Positions 36,605-47,984 of a stretch of DNA of 64,000 nucleotides are shown here, in pieces. Position 1 is the stretch's first letter, and every line of letters begins with the position of its first letter. This DNA comes from Epiperipatus broadwayi (lineage: Eukaryota; Onychophora; Udeonychophora; Euonychophora; Peripatidae), in contig JAQFVV010006341.1 of the NCBI GenBank assembly GCA_028023455.1, positions 2,234,001-2,298,000 of the forward strand, written 5' to 3'. The translations under genes were made by a program, and so were the position numbers. The notes under the pieces are model-generated. The model was given only the letters and a program-made list of their open reading frames with translations. It did not search any database and had not been told where the DNA came from.

Positions 36605-37490
36605 CAATAATATTTTCAATCCAAGCTCATTAGCTTATATAGTCATATAGGTCTGAACTCAATTCATTACGCATACATTTCAGTGTCTTTGGTTTTTTAA
36701 TAACCATAGCCACCATTATCCTATTAGGCAGGATTGGTATTAAACCACTAAACATCACATGATCACCATTTCTTATGCTTGCTCATAACTGTTATTAAAA
36801 AAGGCAAAACTCTATACAGTAGTGCCACTCAGTGCAAGCCAGAGTAATCACTGGATGCCAAAAGGCTTGTGCATAAGATCCCTATCTGTGCCTACTCATC
36901 CAATATCCCCAGACTAGCTTTCAGCTTGTGTTTTTCATCTGTGAGGGGCCTTGGATCTGAGAGCACTGCACCTAGAACTTAGGATCTAATGTAACCCTCC
37001 AACAGCCACCTTTTATCTTTCCTTAACTACAAAAATATGAGAATAAAATTGGAAAACAAAAATATTTTCAATCCAAGCTCATAGTCATATAGATCTGAAC
37101 TCAGTTCAGTACCCATACATTTCAGTATCTTTGGTTCTTTAATAACCATAGCCACCGCTATCTTTTAGGCAGGATTGGTATTAAACCACTAAACATCTAA
37201 TGAATACCATTTCTTATACTTGCTCATAACTGTTATTAAAACAGGCAAAACTCTCCATACAGTAGTGCCACTCAGTGCAAGCTGGAGTAGTCACTGGATG
37301 CCAGAAGGCTTGTGCATAAAATCCCTCTCTAATGCCTACTCATCCAATATTCCCAGACTAGTTTCTGGCTTGTGGCTTTCGTCATTGAGGTGCTTTTGAT
37401 CTGAGAGCTCTGCACCTAGTTCTTAGGATCTAATGCAACCCTCCAGCATTCACCTTTTATCTCTACTTAACTACAATACTATGAGAATAA
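36605..37490. repeat. 430-bp repeat, two direct units
   Basis: Units at about 36605-37054 and 37057-37490 run from ATTTTCAATCCAAGCTCAT to TATGAGAATAAAATTG. They share CTTTGGTT(C/T)TTTAATAACC, GGCAGGATTGGTATTAAACC and CAGTAGTGCCACTCAGTGCA. A third unit starts at 37495 and is replaced after about 30 bp by sequence in the opposite orientation. Confidence 0.85.
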
Positions 37491-37524
37491 AATTGATCCA
37501 AGCTCATTAGCTTATATAGTCATA

Positions 37525-37779
37525 GTGGTGGCTATGGTTATTAAAGAACCAAAGATACCAAACTGTATGGGTACTGAACTGAGTTCAGACTATATATGAC
37601 TATATAACCTTATGGGCTTGGATCGGAAATATTATCTTTTCAATTTTATTATCATAGTTTTTAAGTTAAGTAGAGATAAAAGGTGGCTGCTGGAGGGTTG
37701 CATTTGATCCTAAGATCCAGGTACAGTGCTCTCAGATCTGAGACCCCTCATTGATGAAAGCCACAAGCTAGAAACTAGT
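37525..37779. repeat. 430-bp repeat, inverted unit, left half
   Basis: Reverse-complement orientation to the units just upstream (GTGGTGGCTATGGTTATTAA, AAAGGTGGCTGCTGGAGG). It breaks off at GAAACTAGT, exactly where the Penelope composite begins. The unit resumes at 39902 with CTGCGGATATTGGATGAG. Confidence 0.83.
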
Positions 37780-37949
37780 GTTTTCCTGAAGGTTTGTGAT
37801 GATGGTGTTCTAGTTGTATTTTTATATTTGACTGTTTCTATCATCTAATTAATATATGTATTGAATGTCTTTAGAAAAATTTTAACTTTATTTAAATATT
37901 CCAAATACATTCAACTGCTAGTAATAGCACATCAAACTGGTTTGTATAT

Positions 37950-37998
37950 GCACAACGTTTCGAGAGGTATTAGACTCCCCTTTTCATTAGCTGTTGCT
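37950..37998 (-). ncRNA. Hammerhead-like core, copy 1
   Basis: On the minus strand CTAATGA (37990-37984) is followed by a possible stem II (AAGGGG...ACCTCT) and then CGAAACG (near 37962-37956). The hammerhead core is CUGAUGA-stem-GAAA. Here one core base differs (A for G). Penelope-like elements are known to carry hammerhead motifs. The cleavage triplet and stems I/III could not be settled by eye. Confidence 0.4.
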
Positions 37999-37999
37999 G

Positions 38000-38105
38000 G
38001 CCTGACTAGCGACAGTACTAGCATGGGATTCGAACCTGGGGCCTTAGATTCTTGAATTTTGGATTTTAAGATAACGTTCTATTCAACTGAGCCATCATGC
38101 CAAAG
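38000..38105 (-). repeat. tRNA-like segment, copy 1
   Basis: On the minus strand the order is GGCATGATGGCTCAGTTGAA (A-box-like) and, about 50 bp later, AGGTTCGAATCCCATGC, containing a perfect B box GGTTCGAATCC. It resembles the head of a tRNA-derived SINE or an RNA polymerase III promoter. The flanking acceptor stem pairs poorly, so it is not an intact tRNA gene. Confidence 0.65.
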
Positions 38106-38109
38106 GCAA

Positions 38110-39400
38110 CAGTCTGTAGTAATTTCATATACTTATCAATGAGGTTCCTCCTGATGTCTCCACTTTTTCCCAAGAGCAAAGTTGATTAGTGGTTTCCATA
38201 AACTATGTATAATCATATTGGGTTGACTTATGGGATTTTTTGCCATTATCATATGAGCAGCTTCTTTAAATTTTTTTCTTTGTACCTTTTCTTCTCTGTC
38301 CAATATTTTGTTATATGCTCTTAGACACATGTTTTTTTCTTTTTTAATCATCAGCTTGTTCTTAAAAGCACTTTTCAATAGTACGACTGGTCTCACCACA
38401 TTCACATGGTATTTCATAGATGCAATTTTTTCTTTTCATCATTTCAAAATGTTAGAAATCTTTGTAGAGTGGCATGGCTCTGGAAAACTGTTCTGATGTT
38501 ATATTGATTGCAGATTTTCCTTAATTTGTCTGCTATTTTTGGAGTGTACGGGTATACTACAGTACCATTGATTGTCTTTTCTCTTGATGGTTCTTTTTGT
38601 CTATTTAAGTACCATTAATTGTCTTTTCTCTTAATGGTTCTTTTTGGGTATTTAGTTTTCTTAATAACAGCTGATGGATAACTATTTTTCATAAGAGTTT
38701 GTTCTATATGGACCTTTCCTTTTTCCAAATCACTGGTTTCTGAACAAACTTCTTTTGCTCTGTTTGTTCCATAGTGATAGTATAACTCCTTGTTTTGTAT
38801 TTCTCATGTGATTGGATGTAAAGGTTAGGTATTATTCTGTATGTGTAGGTTTTCGGTAAACTGTAGTTTTGATTTTGCCATTTGGGAGTCTTGTCGCAAG
38901 AACATTTAAAAATGCATTTTGCTCTGTTTGTTCCATAGTGATAGTATAACTCCTTGTTTTGTATTTCTCATGTGATTGGATGTAAAGGTTAGGTATTATT
39001 CTGTATGTGTAGGTTTTCGGTAAACTGTAGTTTTGATTTTGCCATTTGGGAGTCTTGTCGCAAGAACATTTAAAAATGCCAATTTCTGTTCTTGTTCTGA
39101 TTTTATTGTGAATTTAATTGAAGGGGATATGTTGTTGATGTGTTTCCAGAAAGTTTATAGCATTGCTTCACCATGTGGCCATACAACAAATGTATCATCC
39201 ACATAGCGAAGCCAAACTTTAGGTGGATATATTCTTCCATGTAAATATTGCTCATCAAGGTAGACAATGGTTAGACCATAGCCATTCCTTTATTTTGTTA
39301 GAAGAATTCTGTGTTATATTGAAAGTAGGTTGGTTTTATGCAGAATATTAATACTTCCATTTTTCTATTAACAGGAAGAGCTGTTCTGGTTTGTAAACTA
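38110..39400 (-). pseudogene. Penelope-like RT and GIY-YIG endonuclease
   Basis: The minus strand encodes WLRYVDDTFVVWPHGEAM (39226-39175), the RT catalytic motif C with YVDD intact. Next come LAFLNVLATRLPNGKIKTT and VYRKPTHTE*YLTFTSNH, typical of Penelope-like RTs. Further on, CIYEIPCECGETSRTIEKCF (about 38425-38350) resembles the GIY-YIG region, where IPC, CG and xSRTIE stand for the usual YxIPCxxCxxxYIGxT pattern. The end is DREEKVQRKKFKEAAHMI. Stops, a frameshift and a 164-bp tandem duplication break it. Such elements copy RNA and prime at cuts made by the endonuclease. Confidence 0.8.
38753..39079. repeat. 164-bp tandem duplication inside the Penelope frame
   Basis: Two adjacent copies (38753-38916 and 38917-39079) start TTTTGCTCTGTTTGTTCCAT and end AGAACATTTAAAAATGC, with virtually no differences. 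The duplication is therefore much younger than the surrounding decay, or is an assembly artefact. Confidence 0.9.
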
Positions 39401-39419
39401 TGTATGTGCCAATGAACAT

Positions 39420-39626
39420 ATGTTCAATTGGGAAAATACAAAAATATTGGACAGAGAAGAAAAGGTACAAAGAAGAAAATTTAAAGAAGTTGCTCACATG
39501 TCAATGGCAAAAAATTTTATAAGCCAACCCAGTGTGACTAGGCATAGTGTATGGAAATCACTAATCAACTTTGCTCTTTGGAAAATCAGGAGAAACCTCA
39601 TAGATAAGTATATGAAATTACTATAG
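39420..39626 (+). pseudogene. Penelope-like C-terminal fragment, inverted copy
   Basis: The 68-codon frame with ILDREEKVQRRKFKEVAHMS, ISQPSVTRHSVWKSLINFAL and IDKYMKLL matches the minus-strand frame at 38136-38330 closely (LDREEKVQRKKFKEAAHM). It is followed by the same tail, so it is the 3' end of a second copy inserted head to head with the first. Confidence 0.82.
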
Positions 39627-39631
39627 ACTAT

Positions 39632-39735
39632 TGCCTTTGGCAGGATGGCTTAGTTGGTTAGAGCATTACCTTAAAATTCAAAACTCAAGAGTCTAAGGAC
39701 TCAGTTTCGAATCCCATGCTAGTACTATCACTGGT
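39632..39735 (+). repeat. tRNA-like segment, copy 2
   Basis: GGCAGGATGGCTTAGTTGGT (A-box-like) is followed by AGTTTCGAATCCCATGC (B-box-like, one change). It aligns throughout with the copy at 38000-38105 and again directly follows the Penelope C-terminal coding end. Confidence 0.65.
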
Positions 39736-39749
39736 CAGGCCAGCAACAT

Positions 39750-39785
39750 CTGAAGAAGAGGGGGGACTAATACTTCTCAAAATGT
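39750..39785 (+). ncRNA. Hammerhead-like core, copy 2
   Basis: CTGAAGA, a stem (AGAGG...CTTCT), then CAAAATG. Compared with copy 1, each position of the CUGAUGA core is kept in at least one copy, and GAAAC is kept in copy 1. So the ancestor could have carried a full core. This copy should be inactive because of AAAA in place of GAAA. Confidence 0.38.
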
Positions 39786-39901
39786 TGTGCATATACTAAC
39801 CTGTTTGATGAGCTATTACTAACGTTGAATGTATTTGAAATATTTAAATAAAATTATATGTTTCTAAATACATTCAATACATATATTAATTAGAACCTAG
39901 T

Positions 39902-40520
39902 CTGCGGATATTGGATGAGTAAGCACTAGATAGGGATTTTATGCACAAGCCTCCATTGATTACTCTGGCTTGCACTGAGTGGCACTACTACTGTATGGAG
40001 AGTTTTGCCTGTTTTAATAACAGTTGTGAGCAAGCATAAGAAATGGTGATCATGTGATGTTTAGTGGTTTAATACCAATCCTGCCTAATAGGATAGTGGT
40101 GGCTATGGTTATTAAAGAATCAAAGACACCAAAATATAAGGGTACTGAACTTAGATCAGACCTATATGACTACATAAGCTAATGAGCTTGGATTGAAAAT
40201 TTTGTGTTTTCCAATTTTGGAATCATAGTTTTGTAGTTAAATGGAAATAAAAGGTGGCTGCTGGAGGATTGCATTAGATCCTAAGATCCAAGTGATGTGC
40301 CCTCAGATCCAAGGCTTCTCACTTATGAAAGCCACAAGCTAGAAACTAGTCTGGGGATATTGGATGACCAGGTACTAGACAGGTATTTTATGCACAAGTC
40401 TTCTGGCATCCATTGATTGCTCTGGCTTGCGCTCAGTGGCACACGTATGGAGAGTTTTGCTTGTTTTAATAACAGTTATAAGCAAGCAAAAGAAATGGTG
40501 ATCATGTGGTGTTTAGTTAT
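39902..40520. repeat. 430-bp repeat, inverted units
   Basis: The right half of the unit split by the Penelope insertion (39902-40210) is followed by a further inverted unit (about 40215-40520). Both show TGCACAAG(C/T)CT, TATGGAGAGTTTTGC, CAAGCA(T/A)AAGAAATGGTGATC and GATGTTTAG-like blocks, reverse complementary to 36605-37490. Confidence 0.82.
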
Positions 40521-42699
40521 ATAAGATCTAATGACTAATGGAAGAAGATTCTTTTTTTTTTTATTGACCAAAAATGACATGAACATTTGCTTAATTTTAC
40601 CATACTGTTTTTCCCAGGTTATTTCATATGATATGGTATTTATGATAATTGTATTTGTTTGTAAGTTATCATTTTTTCCCATTAAGTAAGAATAACATAA
40701 GTAAACAAATAAACCTTTTTTTTTTGCAATTTTTTAAAATGCAAAATATGGCCTTTATTGTTTATTGGCTAACAGTTTGCCTATCCTGCGGTTTTCATCA
40801 GAGCTGTCATATATATACTGTAATGATGAGTTCTTCCTGACACACCATCCAGTTATTTAGGACACTCCGCCAATTGGAGCCACATATTTGTTTAACCAAT
40901 AAATTGCCACACAATTTATCATATTAACATTTTTCCTTTCCAACATATATTTTTACATAAACATCTTTTTATTTTTAAAGAAATAATAAAAACCATTAAA
41001 CCACTAGCGAAAACAGATAGGTATACTAACACTGGAATAAAACGTTTTATGTGTCACTAACTCGGGAGAACTATACCGAAAACTTGCACATAAACCTCAC
41101 AAACAATGACTAAATTTAAATCTAATCACATAGCAAACAGCTGTAGAAACAAAATTTAAAATGTTCACAAATTATTGTTTTAATCCCAATTATATATATT
41201 ACGTCTGCCCAACAATGGAAAATGACAAGGTTGATATATTTAAAAAAACTACACGTGATCTACAAAGTGTTATTAATTGTTATATTGTCTTCTGCATTCA
41301 AAGATAAAGCTTTTTTTTTTTTCCTGCTTAAAAAGAAATTCGAATACAAAGATGGATATATATATTCGAATTTAAATATATATATATTTTAAATAGTATT
41401 TAGAATTACCAAAAGCTGAACTTTTAAAGCAACCATACGAATTTGGAAGAAGTTATTTAAAAGAGAAGATTCACTTATTTGCTAATTAAGCAACTTTAGT
41501 TGTATTCACGTAATAACAATAATATACAATAATTAACTGTTTTGTTATAAAGAAATATGGCCACTAAAGACTTGAAAACTAAATAAATCAATAGATATAT
41601 AATATTATCTATACCATGGTTGCCTGCTAAACAATTTATACCATAGGGAATACTATGTCATCAATAAAGCCATGAAAGCTTAAAGATTTCACCTACCCAT
41701 TTAGAAGAAACCTGAAGAACATCTTTTACTTTGATTAAAATGCCTATCAAAATCCAAGAGAGAGCAATTAGAGAAGATCACTGCCTTTTGATCTAGACAA
41801 GAAATTTCCACTCTTCACCGGAGCAGTATTTCATCTTCATTCATAGGAACTTATTTGGAAAATAAACAGTTTCACCAGACTCATCAAATTTTAATTAATA
41901 TAATGGCATAAACATTATGATTTTTTGTTTTATTATTATTTTTTTTTGTCTATGGTAAATTTTCTGTATATTTTCGTTTTCTACAATTGGAAGCCAGTAT
42001 GTTATAATTTTGGGAAAATTCATTATGAGAGTAAGGAAGGAGAAAATATTAGATTTAACTTTTTTTTTTTTTATCTTCATTTGTATGAAATAAAAAAATT
42101 ACACTAGTTTTGATCTCCCCATCCGATTGAATTTTGACAGCGTAAAGTGAAATGAGAGGTAAGAGATTTTAATATTATCTCACATTAAGCAACTCACTAG
42201 ATAATGATAGAGTTTATATCAATTTATTTATTATTAATTAAGCTTACTTTTATATTACTTTTGTATAGATGGATTTATAACCATTGATCTATCTGGACAA
42301 CAAAGATTTTTTTTTATGTTGGTATATATTTTTTAAATTAGCTAGATAAAATCGCGACCACATATATATAATAATGTTATATATTCGTCGTAAATAATTG
42401 GTCAAGTGCATGAATTTCTACTATTGGGTTGAGGATAAGGACTTTATTTTTATTAATATTATTATTGGATATCAATATGGTAGAAACTCATCCTTGACAT
42501 AACAAATTACATGTATCAGATTGAATTATTATTCGTATTTTATATTTTTGTTAATCAATAAATGTTAATATAATTCGTTATTTTAATTTGGTCTCTAGCT
42601 CATCATTATTTCCATATCTCCCATCAGCTTTATAGCTCTTCATTATTCACATACCCGTCATAAACATTATAATCTTAATTATTCTGATACATATTAAAA

Positions 42700-45600
42700 C
42701 AGTAAGATTTGCTTTGCAGATTTTCGTTTCACCTTTTGTCACATCTTTCCTACCCTCATACATTAGTTTAAACTTCCAATGTGTCGTAGTGTGTCTGTAA
42801 TGCGCTTATATGTCGAAAATCACGCCTAATTTTAAACCACGAGTAAAATGCTCATGTTATACATATATATATATTTCTAATTCCCAGCAGAAATAACTAA
42901 TATAAATTATGTGTATGTACATGTAAATATATTCATTTAAAAAGTAGGTTATATAGGTCGTATTTACGCACATACTGCGGTATATTCATTTTAAAAACTT
43001 AAGTTAAAATAATATTTTGTTATTTAAAATTACTTCTGTTTAAATCTATTCATAAAAAAAGGATATTACATTTGTAATATTTGTTTTAGTTTAAAATAAA
43101 ATTATATTCATCTCATAAATAGATTAAACATTGAAAATTAAAAGAAGTAAATAAGTTGTTATTTTAGATTTTAAAATCGTGCCATCAATTTTATGTAAAA
43201 AGTAAATGAGGGTTGGTCAGAAAATAATATTTTAATTAATATATTATCAAGAAATACAGCAGATGTCCACTTAAGGTATTTTAATTAGCGAAGGTTTTTC
43301 TAAAATGAAATTAAAGTTTTAATCCGAATATCTACAAGGTAATTAACAATAGTAAAATTAATTATAACATATTAAATTCCTTTGGATGTTTGGATAAGTT
43401 TAAATTCCTTTGGATGTTTGGATAAGTTTAATTACAGCATTGATTAGATAGCAAATCTTTTTTCTGGGCATTTTTGTTATGCTGCAGGGCAATATTATTG
43501 TACAGCTGTCATATATATAAGGCTGGTTTTATTTTAAAAAAGAGTGTGAACAAGTGAGATTGGGCAATTAGTCTTCAAGCAATTTGTTATTAGAGTCAGA
43601 AATTGGTCATCAAGTAAATTTTAAAAGTCTACAATATATTTGTGAGTCAAAAAGCTATTTTGTAAAAGTAGAATTTGCTGAGAGTTAAGAATTTATTCCA
43701 CTACAAGAAGCTAAAGCCATGTGTATTCGGAAAACTGCACACCCCAGCCTTTAGCGAGAAATTTAAAATGTCAGAGTAGAGCCGGCCAGAAGGCTATTTT
43801 CATTTCGGAAATGGCCGACTGCTGCACACCATGCCATCTGATGCCTTCACTTAAGAAGCCCTGAAAACTGCCACCGCTGTTGAAGATGTGAACTTTGAAC
43901 CAAAAGTTACTGCCAAATTCTTGTAAATGCTGCTGCCGTCAAACTAGAAAAGTCTCCATATGAAAATGCATTTGAATGCCCTACTTCCGATGAGGTAACC
44001 TAATTAACCCAAGAGCTCTTGTGAAATTATATCCCTTCTTATAAGCTATAGCTAATTTAATTTGTTTTCTATCTTAAAATAATTTTTTTTGTAAAATTTC
44101 TGTAACTTAATTAGGGTGCTCTGTCTCTATATTTGGGTTAATATTTTGTATTTATTAATCTATTTTCTTTTATTATGATGGTGTGCCAGTATAGGCATTG
44201 ATCGAGTGAATTACTTCTTTTCTTTTTGTTAAAGTAATATGCTGGAGATTAGCGCGTTTTAATTATAAATTGGTCCTATTTTAATATCTTGTTAAATCGC
44301 TCGTTCGAGGGCTATCTTACTATCTTTTAATCATTAAATAATTTTGCATTTAAGAATCCATATATCTGTTTGTTTTAACATAATGCGAGGTTAATGAGTA
44401 AATAGTATACAAATGCGTGATTGCGTATTAATTCCTGTATTCTTATAAAACCCTGTAATTATGCATTTTCCCATTTTAAATAGGTTTTATTGTCTCTTGC
44501 TTAATTTCCAAAACTTATAATTTTGAGATCGAGAATATGCGGACTTTCTTAAAATAAATATTTGGGAATTGATTAGGCGCCTTATTAAACTAAAATGAGT
44601 CCTTGTTAAAAATATTTTATGTACTTTGTTCAAGTGTTGCTGGTAGGTGTACAGGATGTTTGAGACCGCTTTGTTTATACAAGAGCTTTAAATGGCTAAG
44701 ACCGTTTCTCCTTTTTTTTTTTCCTGCGGTTCCCAGTTAGGAGTGTGTACTAGAATTGTCACACCTGGGAATTCTATGCAGTTGTCGCGCAGCCACTAAG
44801 TACTTGGATGAGTTCGGACTTGAGCTGCCACGTGACACAACTTCCAACAGAATTATGGTAAGATGCCATCCCCGATATCATTTTTCTTATTTATTGATTA
44901 GTTATTTTATTTTGCAAAGCTCCGTGGCTTCAACATACCACACCCTCCGTCCTTTACATTAAATCCTCACTAGCACCGCCGATCTCTTAATGTGAATTTA
45001 GTTATTTCCATTGATTTGCACATCTTAATCACATCCCTTATCTTATAGCTTAACGAGTATCAGTCCATTCTATTCTCGAATTCAATAAATGTTTTATTGA
45101 AATCTTTATTACCTCAAATCTTTTAATTCCATAATTTATTATATTTACTTAATGCACCTCGCATATATTCACAACTCTCTTTATTAATTTTACTTAGGCA
45201 CATTATCGTAATGTTATTGCATTAACCCGAGGTATATAAAATTAATTAACAAGCCATTATGTAAATTTGACTGATGGTTTGTTTCAACATATATTTTTAA
45301 TTATTCAACGTCGATGTCTCACATACACAGACAGTGCGCGGGTATATTTGTTAAATCAATAAATCTTATGAATTTTACTATTTATTTTGATTCTAATTAT
45401 TTACTTTCTTGATCCACACCACTATCTTGGTCTACATCACTTTTATATATATTTTGTACCATCCATAGACATTAGTTAGCAAACCTAAGTTTATATTGCA
45501 GTATAGAGTCTCTTGTTTCTCCCTGACCACTGGCACCGGTAAAAAGGTTATATTATTAGTAGCATCAGATGCGTTATCGCATAGGTGGTGCTGTGGAGCG

Positions 45601-45725
45601 TAGACTTTGGATTCAAACTTAGGATTTTCGGGAAGCAGCCCTTCCTAGGGTTGAGTTCGGTGTCTGGGTTTAAATTCTGCCATGTGTTAGCGAGATAGAC
45701 GAATCTGACCATTACAATATTAATA
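42700..45725. repeat. Large dispersed repeat, copy 2
   Basis: Its ends resemble those of 25690-28195: GATTTTCGTTTCACCTTTTG and TAGTTTAAACTTCC on the left, and CTCCCTGACCAC, AGCATCAGATGCGTTATCGC and GTTAGCGAGATAGACGAATC on the right. A GC-richer middle near 43740-43990 and 44620-44880 contains a 68-codon frame (44756-44962) of unknown nature. The family is not identified. Confidence 0.48.
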
Positions 45726-46059
45726 TTATCCTATTATTTTAGAGGGAATACATATATACTTATATTGCACATACATATTTTTTTTATATATATCTTATGG
45801 TATTTGTATATGCTTATAGGATTTTTGGTAATTAATCATCACCTATATAGAGGTGCAATAACTGCTATTAGTGTGATATCCTTCCCAGATAAGAGAGTCC
45901 AAGCAATTACTCCCTGAGTTTGAATACTGTGGTATAATATGGCTAGAAAGGGGTGAGAATTGAATGAACTGACCCAAATTGTATCTAGGTTAATAAAAAT
46001 AGGTAGAGCTAGTCTATTGGAAGTAGATACAATCACAGGTTATGTATTTCATCGCGTAA

Positions 46060-46915
46060 GCACTTGCATCCTATCCGAAGACCCAAAGTTTGACCATAGT
46101 AAAATGTGCTTCCCCTATCTCCTGTGAAATCCCCCAGCCTGTTACAATACATATATCATCATTATCATTTTTTATCATTATCGATTCACTGCAAGATGAA
46201 GGTCTCCAAGTTTAATCCAATTTTTCCTATCTCTAGTCTATCCTCATTATACCAGCACCCATTTCATCCATTCATCTCATGTGTGGACTTTTTCAAGGTC
46301 TTTTACAATTTCTTGGAAGCCAGTAAATTAAGATTTCAATTGTCCATCTACTATCATGTCTTCTAACAATATGTTTAGCCCAGGTCCACTTCAATCTCAA
46401 ATCCTTTCAATGGTATCAATAGCTCATATGTGGTCTCTCATCCATATATTTCATTTTTCATTCCTTCATGTTATTTTTAACATACATCTCCATACTTCAA
46501 AGAATGGTTTGAAGTTTCTGTATTATTCTTCTGTTAAGCGTCAATTCTCAGATCCATAAGTAATAACTGGTAAAACACCATTTATTAAAAGGGTTCCTTT
46601 TCAAACACATAAGTATATTTCTTTTTAAATTTTTATGAAAGGCTCTCCATTCAAGTATATTTTTATTTGTCTTAATAATCTGATTAATATGTTCTAATTC
46701 ATCACTATTAATGTTTATTTTCTTTTTGGACAAAATTCATTGAACATTATTTATTTTTGGTTCTATTTCTTTATTTTCATCTGATAACTCTAGCAACATT
46801 TACTGAAACTTTGAAGCATTATTTGCAAAAACAATTATATCATCATTTGCAAAATCTAGATGTCTTAAATTATCTCCATTTATTTTTACTCTCTTAGCTT
46901 TCCATTTTAATCCAC
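46060..46915 (-). pseudogene. LINE reverse transcriptase, 3' half
   Basis: On the minus strand WKAKRVKINGDNLRHLDFAN, then DDIIVFANNASKF, is the RT catalytic motif, with an Asn inserted in FADD. Next come a thumb-like INQIIKTNKNILEWRAFHKN and CLKRNPFNKWCFTSYYLWI. The C-terminal block is LKWTWAKHIVRRHDSRWTIE and WLPRNCKRP, which matches the (K)WAGHxARRxDxRWTxxxxxWxPRxxKR signature of RTE-type LINE polyproteins. Stops are frequent, so it is inactive. With the next entry it forms one insertion. Confidence 0.75.
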
Positions 46916-47680
46916 AAAAGACTTAGTTCTGCAATAAGTAAATATGAAATGATTGCTAAAAAGAAAGATGATACCAAGAAATGTGTGGAAGAGTTCTATA
47001 AAAAATTATATGGAAATAAAGAACAAAAAAAGTATCTCCTGCAATTTCTATATCTTCTGAATTACACAAGATGAAATAAGAAATGCATTTAAATCTATGT
47101 AAAGAAAAAACTCCAGGTAATAACAGAATTATAATCAGTATCTTGAAAGAAGTAGATGAAGAAATAGAAAAATTGTTGGCAAAGTAATATGCCAGATTTC
47201 TAAAAGACAGATGATTGGAAAAATGCAGTGCTAATAATATTTTTTTTAAAAAGTGATAAAGATATTAAAAATTACAGACCTATTAATCTTTTATCAGTTC
47301 TTAAAAATTTTTTTTACCAAGATAATTAAACATGTCTGCAGCAAACTTTGGATTTTAACCAACCAAAATAAGAAGCTGGATTTGAAAGTGGTTTTAGTCC
47401 AGTGGATCATATCCAAGTATTCATAGACATTATAGAAAGGACCATTAAGAACACGAGTTGCTGTTCGGGTTTGGATTTATAAAATTACGAAAAGGCATTT
47501 GATTCTATAAGCATTTCTTCAATAATTAAAGCATTTGTTCATCAAGATATAGACCCAGAATATTGATATAGTCTGAAGAATATTTATCAAAATGCTTTAA
47601 CAGTGATTAGATTAGAGTTAGTGATACTAAAATTAACATATATATACCAAAGAAACAATACATATATCTCAAGAAAATAG
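46916..47680 (+). pseudogene. LINE reverse transcriptase, 5' half, inverted
   Basis: The + strand reads RLSSAISKYEMIAKKKDDTK, VEEFYKKLYGNKEQ, KTPGNNRIIISILKEV, NYRPINLL-like text at about 47270, AGFESGFSPVDHIQVF, IDIIERTIKN, NYEKAFDSISISSIIKAFVH and SLKNIYQNALTVIRLE. These are the fingers and palm of the same LINE RT whose end is on the minus strand at 46915-46060. The join is head to head. About 40 residues of the palm (the RQGDPLSP part) are lost between the two pieces. Confidence 0.75.
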
Positions 47681-47970
47681 CATAAAAATGTCATATAAAA
47701 TTTGAAACATATCAATTAAACTACAATAATTTGCTACCTAGATATATATTGAACAAATGATGAAGATATGTGTAAAAGATAGTGATATAGGTCAGCTGAT
47801 GAGTGCTGGTTCAATAAAGAATGTGCATCTTGGAGATCATTTAACAGCTTCATGTGTCTTTGATTATATGTTTTGGTAATTTGTGATAGAATTATAATTA
47901 ATAAATATTGTGACCTTTGGCTTTGATCAAAGAGAGCTAGTTTGTTGTAGATGTAGCATTCACTGGGTGC

Positions 47971-47984
47971 GGGGGGGGGGGGGG
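47971..47984 (+). repeat. 14-base poly(G) run
   Basis: An uninterrupted G tract after GGGTGC, rare in such AT-rich DNA and prone to slippage and sequencing error. Confidence 0.95.

Larger units (their letters stand above)
37780..39890. mobile_element. Penelope-like composite, inverted pair
   Basis: An insertion splits a 430-bp repeat unit and is bounded by TAGAAACTAGT (37769-37779) and TAGAACCTAGT (39891-39901), an 11-bp duplication with one difference. From left to right it holds a tail segment on the minus strand (tRNA-like plus hammerhead-like, 37860-38105), a minus-strand RT/GIY-YIG coding remnant (about 38110-39400), a plus-strand copy of the C-terminal coding end (39420-39626), and a plus-strand tail (39632-39890). 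Paired or inverted partial copies are known for Penelope-like elements. Confidence 0.8.

Noticed and set aside
38000-38105. Functional tRNA gene
   Set aside because: A and B boxes are present, but the acceptor and anticodon stems do not pair convincingly and the segment is part of a repeat.
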